Origin: Gaiellasilicea sp963707575
GTDB taxonomy: Bacteria; Actinomycetota; Thermoleophilia; Gaiellales; Gaiellaceae
DNA length: 64,000 nt
Reading direction: 5' to 3'
NCBI GenBank assembly: GCA_963707575.1
Contig: OY970171.1
Span: forward strand, 2,170,001 to 2,234,000
Translations under genes and position numbers: made by a program
The notes under the pieces: model-generated
What the model saw: the letters and a program-made list of their open reading frames with translations, nothing else
What the model was told of the DNA's origin: nothing
The model's database searches: none
Shown here: positions 26,766 to 34,853 of the stretch, piece by piece
Layout: each line of letters begins with the position of its first letter
Numbering within the stretch: position 1 is the first letter of the stretch

Positions 26766-28023
26766 CACCCTCCAGCGCGGGGTCGTCGATCTGCCGGAGC
26801 CGCCAGGCCCGGTCGGCATGTACGTCTGCGGCCCGACCGTGTATGCGCGTGCCCACATCGGCAACGCGCGCCCGTTCGTGATCGGGTCCTGGTACGCACG
26901 CTGGCTGCGCCTGCGCGGCTACGACGTCACGCTCGTCCACAACATCACGGACGTGAACGACAAGATCTACGAGGCGGCGCCCGGAGCGAGCGCGGCACGC
27001 GCGGCCGAGGCGACGGAGTGGTACCTCGAGGACATCGCGCGCTTCGGCCTCGACGAGGTCGACCACTACCCGAAGGTGACCGAGATGATGGAGGCGATCA
27101 TCCGCTTCATCGCCGACCTCGTCGAGCGCGACTTCGCGTACGAGGTCGAGGGAGACGTCTACTTCCGCGTCGCCAGGCAGGCCGAGTACGGGCGCCTCTC
27201 CGGCCAGCGTCCCGACCAGGTCGAGGAGCAGGAGCCGAATAGGCGCAAGGAGGACCCGCGCGACTTCGCGCTCTGGAAGGGAAACAAGCCCGACGAGGAC
27301 ACGTGGTGGGAGTCGCCGTGGGGACGCGGCCGGCCGGGGTGGCACATCGAGTGCTCGGCGATGGCGGAGCAGCTGCTGGGGCCGGCGTTCGAGATCCATG
27401 GCGGCGGGCTCGACCTCGTCTTCCCCCACCACGAGAACGAGCTCGCGCAGTCGAGCGCGCTCGGCTACGAGTTCGCGCACATCTGGATGCACAACGGGAT
27501 GCTGCGGTTCACGGGGGAGAAGATGTCCAAGTCGGTCGGCAACGTGGCGACGATGCAGGACGCACTCGACGAGTGGGGGCGCGAGACGCTCCTCGTCTTC
27601 TTTCTCACGGCGCACTGGCGCAGCCCGATCGACTACTCGGAGGAGACGGTGGAGCGTGCGGCAGCCCGGGCCGAAGGCTTCCGCGAGGTGTTCCGGAATC
27701 CATCGCGGCCTGCCCCCGCCGATGCGTGGGCGCGCTTCCAGGAGGCGCTCGACGACGACTTCAACACCGCCGCCGCGCTCGCGCTGATGCACGAGTGGCG
27801 CGACCACGAGCTGCTGCGACGTGCGCTCGACGCGTTCGGCCTCGCCTCGCTCGCCGACGCGCTCGAGGCGCCGGCGGAGCTGCACGAGCTGGCGCAGCGG
27901 CGACAGGCCGCCCGGGCCGCGCGCGACTTCGCCGAGTCCGACCGGCTCCGCGCCGAGATCGAAGCGGCCGGCTGGGAGGCCCGCGACGAAGCCGACGGCT
28001 ACCGGCTCGTCCGCCGGTCGTGA
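26752..28023 (+). CDS. cysS: cysteinyl-tRNA synthetase
   Basis: 423 residues, slightly shorter than E. coli CysS (461). It charges tRNA-Cys. Features: MYVCGPTVYARAHIGNAR (zinc-ligand Cys and HIGH-type motif) near residues 23-40, the second zinc-ligand region WHIECSAMA and FPHHENELAQ, and the KMSKS motif (GEKMSKSVGN) near 259. Only the very C-terminal anticodon part is shortened. GTG at 26752 overlaps gltX by 14 nt; rlmB overlaps its stop. Confidence 0.95.
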   Translation: MRLSSTLQRGVVDLPEPPGPVGMYVCGPTVYARAHIGNARPFVIGSWYARWLRLRGYDVTLVHNITDVNDKIYEAAPGASAARAAEATEWYLEDIARFGLDEVDHYPKVTEMMEAIIRFIADLVERDFAYEVEGDVYFRVARQAEYGRLSGQRPDQVEEQEPNRRKEDPRDFALWKGNKPDEDTWWESPWGRGRPGWHIECSAMAEQLLGPAFEIHGGGLDLVFPHHENELAQSSALGYEFAHIWMHNGMLRFTGEKMSKSVGNVATMQDALDEWGRETLLVFFLTAHWRSPIDYSEETVERAAARAEGFREVFRNPSRPAPADAWARFQEALDDDFNTAAALALMHEWRDHELLRRALDAFGLASLADALEAPAELHELAQRRQAARAARDFAESDRLRAEIEAAGWEARDEADGYRLVRRS

Positions 28024-28730
28024 CCCAGACCCGCGAGCTTGTGTACGGCCGCAGGCCGGTGCGCGAGACCATGCGCGGCCCCCGCGATGTGCTCGAGCTC
28101 TGGGCGACGGAGCGCGCCGTCGCGTCAGAGCCCTGGCTGCAAGAAGGGCCTCGTTTGCAGGTAAAAGCGGATCGCGAGCTGTCCGAAGCGGCCGAGACAC
28201 GCGACCATCAAGGCGTGCTGGCGTGGTGCGAGCCGTACCGCTACGCGGACGCCTACGAGCTCGCCGCGGCGGAGCGGCCGCTGCTCGCGTGTCTCGACCA
28301 GGTGACCGATCCGCGCAACCTCGGCGCCGTCTGCCGCAGCGCGGAGGGAGCAGGCGCCACCGGCGTGGTCGTTCCCGCACACGGATCCGCGCGAGTGACC
28401 GCTGCGGTCTGCCGCTCGTCGGCCGGGGCCGTCGAGCATCTGCCGGTCGCGGTCGTCCCGAACCTCGCGCGCTACCTGAACGAGATCAAACGCGGCGACC
28501 TGTGGATCTATGCCGCGGCGGCCGACGCGGAGCAGACTCTTTGGAACGCCGACCTCGAGGGCGGCCTGGCGCTCGTCTTCGGGGCGGAGGGGAAGGGTGT
28601 CCGCCCGCTGGTGCGGCGCGCGTGCGACGGTGCGATCTCGATCCCGCTCGTCGGGCGGGTCGAGTCGCTGAACGTCAGCGTCGCCGCGTCACTGCTTCTC
28701 TACGAAGCGGCGCGCCGTCGCCGTGAGTGA
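28020..28730 (+). CDS. rlmB: 23S rRNA 2'-O-ribose methyltransferase (TrmH/SpoU family)
   Basis: 236 residues from GTG overlapping the cysS stop (GTGA). SPOUT knotted-fold motifs: motif 1 DQVTDPRNLGAVCRSAEG near 92-109, motif 2 LVFGAEGKGVRPLV near 182-195, motif 3 IPLVGRVESLNVSVAASLLLYE split near 205-228. The N-terminal substrate-binding domain (VYGRRPVRE) is present. In this gene neighbourhood (cysS-rlmB-yacP) the protein modifies 23S rRNA; the exact nucleotide is not derivable here. Confidence 0.93.
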   Translation: MTQTRELVYGRRPVRETMRGPRDVLELWATERAVASEPWLQEGPRLQVKADRELSEAAETRDHQGVLAWCEPYRYADAYELAAAERPLLACLDQVTDPRNLGAVCRSAEGAGATGVVVPAHGSARVTAAVCRSSAGAVEHLPVAVVPNLARYLNEIKRGDLWIYAAAADAEQTLWNADLEGGLALVFGAEGKGVRPLVRRACDGAISIPLVGRVESLNVSVAASLLLYEAARRRRE

Positions 28731-29172
28731 CCCGACGCTCTATTTGTTCGACGGCTACAACCTGCTCCACCAGGCGTCGTTCGACGACCCGCGGGAGCTG
28801 ACCGACCTGCTCGCGAGCTACGTCGCGCTGCGCGGCGCGCGCGGTGTGCTCGTCTGGGACGGCACCGGCGCGGACGCGGAGATCGGACCGCTGTCGGTGC
28901 GCTTTGCCGCACACGCCGATGCGCTGCTGGAGCGGCTCGCCGCGGAGCACCGCCACCAGGAGCGGGTTTGCCTCGTCTCGAGCGACCTCGCCGTCCGCGG
29001 GACCTCCGGGCAGGAGGTGCAGAAGCTCTCGTCTCAGACCTTCCTGCGCGACCTCCAGCCGGTCCGGCACGACGAGGGGCGGAGCTCGGAGCGTGGCACC
29101 CGGCTGGCCGACTCGCTGGACGCGGAGACCCGCGCCCGCCTCGAGCGGCTCCGCCGCGGCGAGCCCTCCTGA
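28723..29172 (+). CDS. YacP/Rae1-like NYN-domain ribonuclease
   Basis: 149 residues from GTG, overlapping rlmB by 8 nt. The NYN (PIN-like) fold shows LYLFDGYNLLHQ near residues 6-17, a conserved acidic stretch GVLVWDGTGAD near 40-50, and LVSSDLAVRGT near 84-94. B. subtilis Rae1 (YacP) is a ribosome-associated mRNA endonuclease encoded at the same syntenic place between rlmB and sigH, which supports the assignment. Confidence 0.88.
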   Translation: MSDPTLYLFDGYNLLHQASFDDPRELTDLLASYVALRGARGVLVWDGTGADAEIGPLSVRFAAHADALLERLAAEHRHQERVCLVSSDLAVRGTSGQEVQKLSSQTFLRDLQPVRHDEGRSSERGTRLADSLDAETRARLERLRRGEPS

Positions 29173-29216
29173 ATACGAACATGTGTTCCTAACAAAGCTG
29201 GTCCCTTGCAAAGGGC

Positions 29217-29245
29217 TTGTAACTTGCAGGTGACGCTGCTATGTT
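29217..29245 (+). promoter_or_regulatory. sigma70-type promoter of the sigma factor gene
   Basis: TTGTAA (29217-29222) and TATGTT (29240-29245) with a 17-nt spacer. Start of transcription is expected near 29252, leaving a leader of about 78 nt. Confidence 0.6.
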
Positions 29246-29249
29246 CTGC

Positions 29250-29273
29250 CTCAACTTAAGGGTGAGAGTTGAG
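29250..29273 (+). promoter_or_regulatory. inverted repeat in the sigma factor leader
   Basis: CTCAACT and AGTTGAG flank a 10-nt loop at the predicted transcription start; the right arm is part of a GAGAGTT direct repeat. It could be an operator or a 5' hairpin protecting the mRNA. Confidence 0.4.
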
Positions 29274-29329
29274 AGTTCGGCATGGCGAGCCCTCACTGCT
29301 CTTTCCCGCGAAATCCAGGGAGAACGACA

Positions 29330-29995
29330 ATGTCGGCTCGCACCGCCACGGCAGTCCAGAGCGCGCAGAAGGTTCAACGAGAGCTTGAGGATCTTCAGCT
29401 GGTGATGAAGGCGCGGAACGGCAGCCAGGACGCGCTCGACACGCTCATGCGCCGCTACACGGGCTTCGTTCGCCTGAAGGCGAGCTCGTACTTCCTGGCG
29501 GGGGGCGAGTCGGACGACCTGATCCAGGAGGGTCTGATCGGCCTCTACAAGGCCGTCCGTGACTTCCGCGCGGACAAGGAGACGTCGTTCCGCAGCTTCG
29601 CCGAGCTCTGCGTCACCCGGCAGATCATCACGGCGATCAAGACCGCCACGCGCTTCAAGCATCAGCCGCTGAACCAGTACGTCTCGTTCAGCCACACGCC
29701 GGCCGGCCAGGACTCCGAAGGGGACTGCACACTCGGTGACGCCCTGCCGGGGCCGTCGACGAACGATCCCGCCGTCTGCGTGATCTCGACCGAGGAGTTG
29801 CAGAGCCTCGTCTTCACCCTGGGCACGGGCCTCTCGGGCCTCGAGGCGGACGCGCTCCGCTGCTACCTCGAGGGCCTCTCCTACGAGGAGATGGCCGACG
29901 AGCTCGGCTGCGACTGCAAGACGATCGATAACGCGCTCCAGCGGGTGAAGCGCAAGATCGTGGCGCACCAGAAGACGCGAGAGGTGCTCAACTAG
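29330..29995 (+). CDS. sigH: SigH-like (sigma-30 type) RNA polymerase sigma factor
   Basis: 221 residues from ATG at 29330, with AGGGAGA at 29317-29323; this length matches B. subtilis SigH (218). Region 2 is clear: GFVRLKASSYFL, DDLIQEGLIGLYKAVRDF near 65-85 and SFRSFAELCVTRQI near 92-105. Region 4 carries GLSYEEMADELGCDCKTIDNALQRVKRK near 185-212. An earlier in-frame ATG at 29282 lacks a binding site. In Bacillus this position is occupied by the transition-state sigma factor; there is no sign of sporulation genes here, so its regulon is unknown. Confidence 0.9.
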   Translation: MSARTATAVQSAQKVQRELEDLQLVMKARNGSQDALDTLMRRYTGFVRLKASSYFLAGGESDDLIQEGLIGLYKAVRDFRADKETSFRSFAELCVTRQIITAIKTATRFKHQPLNQYVSFSHTPAGQDSEGDCTLGDALPGPSTNDPAVCVISTEELQSLVFTLGTGLSGLEADALRCYLEGLSYEEMADELGCDCKTIDNALQRVKRKIVAHQKTREVLN

Positions 29996-30017
29996 CGAAG
30001 TACGATCCCCGGTGCGC

Positions 30018-30090
30018 GCCGGAGTAGCTCAGCTGGTAGAGCAACTGATTTGTAATCAGTAGGCCGTGGGTTCGAGTCCCTCCTCCGGCT
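30018..30090 (+). tRNA. tRNA-Thr (anticodon TGT)
   Basis: Acceptor GCCGGAG pairs with CTCCGGC; D-arm GCTC/GAGC; anticodon stem ACTGA/TCAGT with loop TTTGTAA (anticodon TGT); T-loop TTCGAGT. The T-stem GTGGG/CCCTC has one T-T mismatch. CCA is not encoded. TACGAT at 30001-30006 is a possible -10 box. Confidence 0.95.
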
Positions 30091-30093
30091 TCT

Positions 30094-31248
30094 TCACCTT
30101 CCGCCGCGCTTGCGGCCACCGCCCCTCTCGTCCGAGACCGCGAAGAGAAGGAACTGCGTGAACTGCGCCGGCGCGAAGTTGTTGTCGCTGACGAGCACAA
30201 GGGAGCGACGGCCGTCCGGCAGGCGCGGCCCGAAGTCCATGCCCTCGACGTTGTCGAGCGGGATCCCGAGCTCGTCCAGGTCGAGGACCAGCGTCTTGCT
30301 CGCGGCCCGGACGCTGTTCAGCACCGGCGCGAGACTGTCGATGCCGTTCACGTCGTCCGCGCGGGCGACCGACACGCTGTAGAGCCGGATCGTGTTGCCT
30401 GTGTCCGGCGCGCCGACCGAGAACGATCGCTCCATCGCGAGCAGGTGACGCTTGTCGAGCGGCAGCAGCTCGGCGAGGCCGCTGACTGCGAACGCGGTCG
30501 CGGGAACGGGCGGCTCGGCGATCGGATCGGTCCAGTACACGTACTGCCGCTTGAGCTTCCCGTTCTGGGCGTTGTACAGGAGCAGGCGCGCCGGGCTGCC
30601 GGCCGCCAGAGTCGCGGGCGACCCGTCCTGCGCGAGTGCCGCCTCGGTGCCGCTGAACACGAAGCTGCCGTTGGGTGTCGCACCTGCGCTCTCGAAGCCG
30701 AGGTTCTGGCGCACTCCGCGGCTGCCGTCGGCGACCGGCAGGAACGGTGAGGGCACCGGCAGTGCGCGCAGCTCGCGACCGTCGAGGCCGAACTCCCGTA
30801 CCCACGGGTCGATCAGCCGGTTGGTGATCCCCTCCGAGGTGATGACGAGCGTGCCGCGCTTCGTCAGCGCGAGCCCCTCCGGATCGAGGCTGAGCGGTGC
30901 GAACGGCTGTCCCGAGGCGTCGCGCAGCGTCGTCACGCCGAGGATCTGGACGGAGGGCGCGCCGCCCGAGACACCGATCCGGAGCGTGTAGAAGCGCGCG
31001 GGGTCGAACTGGCTCGGGTCGTCGGAAAGGGCGTAGTAGACGTCGCGGCGCTCGTCGTAGGCGAAGCCGGAGAGGCCGCCGAACTCCGTGCCCTCGAACT
31101 GTGTCCCGGTCGGGACGATCTGCTGGCCGAGGAACTGCAGCGTCGGCTCGTGGCCACCGCGATCTGCGAGAGCGGCACCCGCCGTGCCGCCCGCAATCGT
31201 GAGTGCGACGACGAGCAGCCGCAGAAATCTCGTGAGTCCGAGTGCCAT
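30094..31248 (-). CDS. secreted esterase-like activity of phytase family protein
   Basis: 384 residues. Signal peptide at about 1-28 (cleavage near ALA-DRGG). The mature protein is a beta-propeller-like domain with GLSGFAYDERRDVYYALSDD near 57-76, DPEGLALTKRG near 121-131, NVEGMDFGPRLPDGRRSLVLVSDNN near 335-360 in pieces, all typical of the PF13449-type family found in bacterial phosphatases/esterases. Substrate unknown. It starts after GGAGGTG and ends 3 nt from the tRNA gene on the other strand. Confidence 0.82.
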   Translation of the reverse strand: MALGLTRFLRLLVVALTIAGGTAGAALADRGGHEPTLQFLGQQIVPTGTQFEGTEFGGLSGFAYDERRDVYYALSDDPSQFDPARFYTLRIGVSGGAPSVQILGVTTLRDASGQPFAPLSLDPEGLALTKRGTLVITSEGITNRLIDPWVREFGLDGRELRALPVPSPFLPVADGSRGVRQNLGFESAGATPNGSFVFSGTEAALAQDGSPATLAAGSPARLLLYNAQNGKLKRQYVYWTDPIAEPPVPATAFAVSGLAELLPLDKRHLLAMERSFSVGAPDTGNTIRLYSVSVARADDVNGIDSLAPVLNSVRAASKTLVLDLDELGIPLDNVEGMDFGPRLPDGRRSLVLVSDNNFAPAQFTQFLLFAVSDERGGGRKRGGR

Positions 31249-31317
31249 GACGCACCTCCGGGTCGGGAAGGTCGGTTCGATCCAGAGTGTGCTCGCGCGT
31301 GCGGAGCCGAAACGGAT

Positions 31318-31354
31318 GAAGCCCCGCTCCCTCGAGGTGAGGGGGCGGGGCTTC
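31318..31354 (-). terminator. intrinsic terminator after the MMPL gene
   Basis: A 16-bp stem (GAAGCCCCGCTCCCTC against GAGGGGGCGGGGCTTC, one G-T pair) with a 5-nt loop lies 28 nt past the MMPL stop and upstream of the phytase-like gene. Confidence 0.8.
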
Positions 31355-31381
31355 GTCGTTCCGAGAGTCGTTTCGAGTTGC

Positions 31382-33604
31382 CTAGGCGGCGTCCGGGATC
31401 GGAGTGGCCTCGACGCGCGGCTTGTCGCCGTGCTCGAGCGTGGGGAGCCACTCGAGCCAGCGCGGCAGGTACCAGTTCCAGTCGCCGAGCAGCTTCATCG
31501 ACGCGGGGAGCAGGACGCCGCGGATGATCGTGGCGTCGATCAGGACGGCGGCCGCGAGGCCGATGCCCATCTCCTTCATGTCGATGACCGGCAGCAGGGC
31601 GAAGACGCTGAACACCGCGACCATCACGGTCGCCGCGCTCGTGACCACGCCTGCCGTCGTCTTGATCCCGTGGGCGACGGCCGCATCGGTGTCGAGACCG
31701 CGGTCGTACGCCTCGCGGATCCGGCTCAGGATGAACACGTGGTAGTCCATCGAGAGGCCGAACAGGATCACGAACAGGAACATCGGTAGCCACGGGGTGA
31801 TCCCGCCGTTGGACTCGAAGCCGAGCAGGCTCTCGCCCCAGCCCCACTGGAAGAGCGCGACGAGGATGCCGTACGCGGCTCCGACGGAGAGCAGGTTGAG
31901 GACGATCGCCTTGACCGCGATCACGATCGACCTGAACGAGACGAGCAGGAGCCCGAACGCGAAGAGCAGGACGAAGCCGAAGACGAGCGGGGCAGTCTGC
32001 TTCATCTTGCTGCTCCAGTCCTGGTTCGCAGCGGTCGTCCCGGTGACGGCGTACTCGACGCCGCCGACCTGGTCGAAGTTGCCGGGCAGCAGGTCGTCCC
32101 GCAGCGTCGCGAGAGCGGCCTTCGAGGTCTCGTTCGAGCCGTCGCCGGCCAGCGGGATCTCGATCGTCGCCACGGTGTTGTCGCGGCTCGCCTCGACATG
32201 GATCGGGGCGTTCATCTCACCGCTTGCGAGCGCCTCGCGCTTCAGCTCGGCAATCGCCTCCTGCACGGGCTCGGCACGAACGTCGGCGGCCTTGATCGCG
32301 ACGACGGCCGGCTCGGGGCCGCCCGGGAACGCCTCGACGAGGGCCTTGTAGGGCTCGATCTCGGGGATCGAGATGTCGGCGATCCCGGTCTGAGTCGTCG
32401 TGAGCGAGAAGGCGGGGATCGTCAGCGCGACGAGCACCGCGATGGCCGCGAGGGCGGACCTGCCCGGGCGGCGGAGCACGCGATTCAGGATCGCGCCCCA
32501 GACCCGTGCCTCGCCGTCCTTGCGCTTCAGCCGGCCGATGAACGGGACGCGGACCTTCTCGACCCGGTCGCCGAGCTTGGACAGCACCGCCGGGAGGACG
32601 GTCAGCGAGCCGATCATGGCCACTGCGACCACCATCATCGTCCCGATCGCGAACGACATGAACGTCTTGTCGCCCGAGAGGAACATGCCGGCCATTGCGA
32701 TCATCACCGTGATGCCGGAGATGAGCACGGCCCGGCCCGAGGTCGCCGCGGCGGCCTCCAGAGCTGCTCCTTCGCTCCGGCCGGCGGCACGTTCCTCACG
32801 TTCCCGACGGAGGTAGAAGAGCGAGTAGTCGACGCCGACTGCGAGCCCGATCAGCAGGATCACCTCGGCGATCGACTCGTCCATCGGGACGATCTGACTG
32901 GGCAGCGCGACGAGGCTCATGGTCGCGAAGACGGCCGTGAGCGCGAGCAGCAGCGGAACCGCTGCGGCGACGACCGAGCCGAACACGAGCAACAGGATCA
33001 CGAGCGTCAGCGGGATCGAGATCATCCCGGCCTTGGCGAGCATGCTGTTGAACGCTGCGTCCGTCGCCTTGCCGGTCGAGGCGCTACCGGCCTCGTCGAT
33101 CGTGAAGCCCGGGTGCCGCGACTGCACGTCGTCGACGCCGGCCTCGATCTTCTCGATGTAGGTGATCGCCTCGTCGTAGTCGCCCTTCGGCGTGAACTCG
33201 ATCAGCGCCGAATGGCCGTCCGGGGAGATCTGGCCGGAACCGCCGGTGTCGAGCGGCGAGCGGAGCTTGCGCACCTGCGGGAAGCCGTCGAGCGTGCGCG
33301 TCGCGTCGGCGATCGCCGCCTGGAACGCGGGATCCTCGGTGGTGAGGGTCTTGGACTGGATCAGGACGAACTCGCCCTGCTCGTCGTCCCGGTTGAAGCC
33401 GGCGTCCTCGATCATCTTGTCGGCACGCTTGGCCTCGCCGACGTTCAGATCGGAGGGCTCGAGGTACTTCGTGCCGATCGCACCGCCGATCACGACGGAC
33501 GCGATCACGAACGCGAGCCACCCGAAGATGGCCGTCTTTCTGTGTCGAGCACTCCAGCGACCCATGCGGGCCGCGAAGTTGCTCGAGCGCTTCAGAGGGG
33601 TCAT
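31382..33604 (-). CDS. MMPL-family RND transporter
   Basis: 740 residues from ATG at 33604, preceded by AATAGGAGCAG. Two halves, each with one TM helix, a large extracytoplasmic domain and five TM helices, as in MmpL/HpnN-type exporters. The first TM is at about residues 27-46; helices 2-6 lie near 190-370 and contain LIGLAVGVDYSLFYLRRE; helices 8-12 lie near 560-710 and contain LFGLSMDYHVFILSRIREA, the paired proton-relay segments of the family. It probably exports lipids or other hydrophobic molecules. The PAP2 gene lies 50 nt upstream on the same strand. Confidence 0.92.
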   Translation of the reverse strand: MTPLKRSSNFAARMGRWSARHRKTAIFGWLAFVIASVVIGGAIGTKYLEPSDLNVGEAKRADKMIEDAGFNRDDEQGEFVLIQSKTLTTEDPAFQAAIADATRTLDGFPQVRKLRSPLDTGGSGQISPDGHSALIEFTPKGDYDEAITYIEKIEAGVDDVQSRHPGFTIDEAGSASTGKATDAAFNSMLAKAGMISIPLTLVILLLVFGSVVAAAVPLLLALTAVFATMSLVALPSQIVPMDESIAEVILLIGLAVGVDYSLFYLRREREERAAGRSEGAALEAAAATSGRAVLISGITVMIAMAGMFLSGDKTFMSFAIGTMMVVAVAMIGSLTVLPAVLSKLGDRVEKVRVPFIGRLKRKDGEARVWGAILNRVLRRPGRSALAAIAVLVALTIPAFSLTTTQTGIADISIPEIEPYKALVEAFPGGPEPAVVAIKAADVRAEPVQEAIAELKREALASGEMNAPIHVEASRDNTVATIEIPLAGDGSNETSKAALATLRDDLLPGNFDQVGGVEYAVTGTTAANQDWSSKMKQTAPLVFGFVLLFAFGLLLVSFRSIVIAVKAIVLNLLSVGAAYGILVALFQWGWGESLLGFESNGGITPWLPMFLFVILFGLSMDYHVFILSRIREAYDRGLDTDAAVAHGIKTTAGVVTSAATVMVAVFSVFALLPVIDMKEMGIGLAAAVLIDATIIRGVLLPASMKLLGDWNWYLPRWLEWLPTLEHGDKPRVEATPIPDAA

Positions 33605-33654
33605 TGGGTCACTGCTCCTATTCGGGTTTGGTCTAGCGGAGTGGTGTGTTGGCC

Positions 33655-34500
33655 CTAGGCTGCCCGGGCGCGGGACGGGGCACCATGCGGCGTCCAGGCG
33701 TCCTGCGGTGCGGCCAACCGCACGGCGGCAGTGGCGGTTCCCCGCGCAGTCGGGCGCTGCCCGATTGCCTGCGGAACGAGCGCCGGGCGGGGAGCTGCAA
33801 CCCGCCCGGCGAACCACCAGCCGACGGCGATCACGAGCCCGCCGGCGAGGGCGTCGAAGAAGAAGTGGTTGCCCGTCGCGACGATCACGAGCAGCATCAG
33901 CGCGGGATACGCGTAGAACGTGGCGCGGAGGCTGCGGCGCGTCGACACCCGTGCGAGCGCGACTCCGACGGCGAGCGCGTAGCCGAAGTGCAAGCTGGGC
34001 ACGGCGGCGATCGGGTTGTAGAGGCTGCCGAGCATGTCCGAGCTCAGGTTGAGGCCCGTGTGCGTGGTGACGGTGTCGGCGAAGCCGAGGTCGGCGAGGC
34101 GCGGCGGCGCGGCCGGGAACAGGATGTACCCGGTCAGCGCCAGCGCCGTCGAGACGATCAGCGTCGTGCGCAGGTGGGCGAAGGCATGCGGGTGGCGGCG
34201 GTGCACCCAGACGAGCGCGGCGCCGGTGCCGGCGAAGTGGAGCGCGACGTAGAGGAAGCCGAGCAGCGCGGGCACGCCGGCGATCGCCGAGAAGGCGTTC
34301 TGGACGTCGCGCTCGACGAAGACGCCGATGTGGCGCTCGAGCGCGACGATGTCACCGGTGTTCGCGCGGGCTGCGACCCAGTTCTCGCCACCGAATCCAC
34401 GCACGAGCTCATACAGGCCGTAGAGGACGGCCAGGGCGGCGAGCTCGACGCGGCCGGAGTGCGGCCGGGCGGCGGTGCGAAGGATGCGAGTAGCGGACAT
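33655..34500 (-). CDS. PAP2-superfamily membrane phosphatase
   Basis: 281 residues with about six TM helices. The PAP2 signature is split as usual: AVPSLHFGYA near residues 165-174 and GNHFFFDALAGG near 209-220, containing the catalytic histidines. An upstream R-x-P-like segment reads LFPAAPPRLAD near 126-136. It resembles the inositolphosphotransferase/PAP2_3 type that acts on lipid phosphates at the membrane. It is followed by the MMPL transporter, so the pair may process and export a lipid. The C-terminal 50 residues are Ala/Pro-rich and cytoplasmic. Confidence 0.85.
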   Translation of the reverse strand: MSATRILRTAARPHSGRVELAALAVLYGLYELVRGFGGENWVAARANTGDIVALERHIGVFVERDVQNAFSAIAGVPALLGFLYVALHFAGTGAALVWVHRRHPHAFAHLRTTLIVSTALALTGYILFPAAPPRLADLGFADTVTTHTGLNLSSDMLGSLYNPIAAVPSLHFGYALAVGVALARVSTRRSLRATFYAYPALMLLVIVATGNHFFFDALAGGLVIAVGWWFAGRVAAPRPALVPQAIGQRPTARGTATAAVRLAAPQDAWTPHGAPSRARAA

Positions 34501-34583
34501 GGCTGCAGACTCGCAGCCCGGAAAGCCCCGAAGGATGCGGCATGCAGGCCAATCGAGGTTCGGTTTTCCGCACCGTCCTGGTA

Positions 34584-34799
34584 CGCAGCGAGCACGGGCA
34601 AAGCCCGCGCTCGCGCGACGTCAAGAACTGCGTGGGCATGGTCGAGCCATGCCCACGGCAAGACCCCTAAAGGGCCGCTTCGCGGCTATGTCTGGCCGCA
34701 GCGAGCACGGGCAAAGCCCGCGCTCGCGCCACGTCAAGAGCTGCGAGCGCATGGCTGAGCCATGCCCTCGGCAAGACCCCTAAAGGGTCGCTTCGCGGC
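34584..34799. repeat. tandem duplication, 113-bp period, rich in hairpins
   Basis: Two copies (34584-34685 and 34697-34798) of about 102 nt, separated by 11 nt and differing at roughly 12 positions. Each contains three palindromes: a GAGC..GCTC stem with CGGGCAAAGCCCG inside, GGGCATGG/CCATGCCC (second copy partly degenerate), and CCCTAAAGGG next to GCCGCTTCGCGGC. It fills the gap between the PAP2 gene and the cyclase-receiver gene; no coding sequence is evident in 34501-34853. Confidence 0.85.
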
Positions 34800-34853
34800 C
34801 GGGGCTCGCTCAGCGAGTCGCGTCGGGCGAGTCCTCGGCGTGGACGCTCGGCG

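Noticed and set aside
30018..30090. Idea that the tRNA-Thr is a pseudogene because of the T-stem mismatch
   Set aside because: All other stems are perfect and the anticodon and T-loop are canonical; one mismatch is tolerated.
34501..34853. Short frames in the tandem repeat region
   Set aside because: They follow the repeat units, lack a ribosome binding site and -10 box, and are Arg/Pro-rich.
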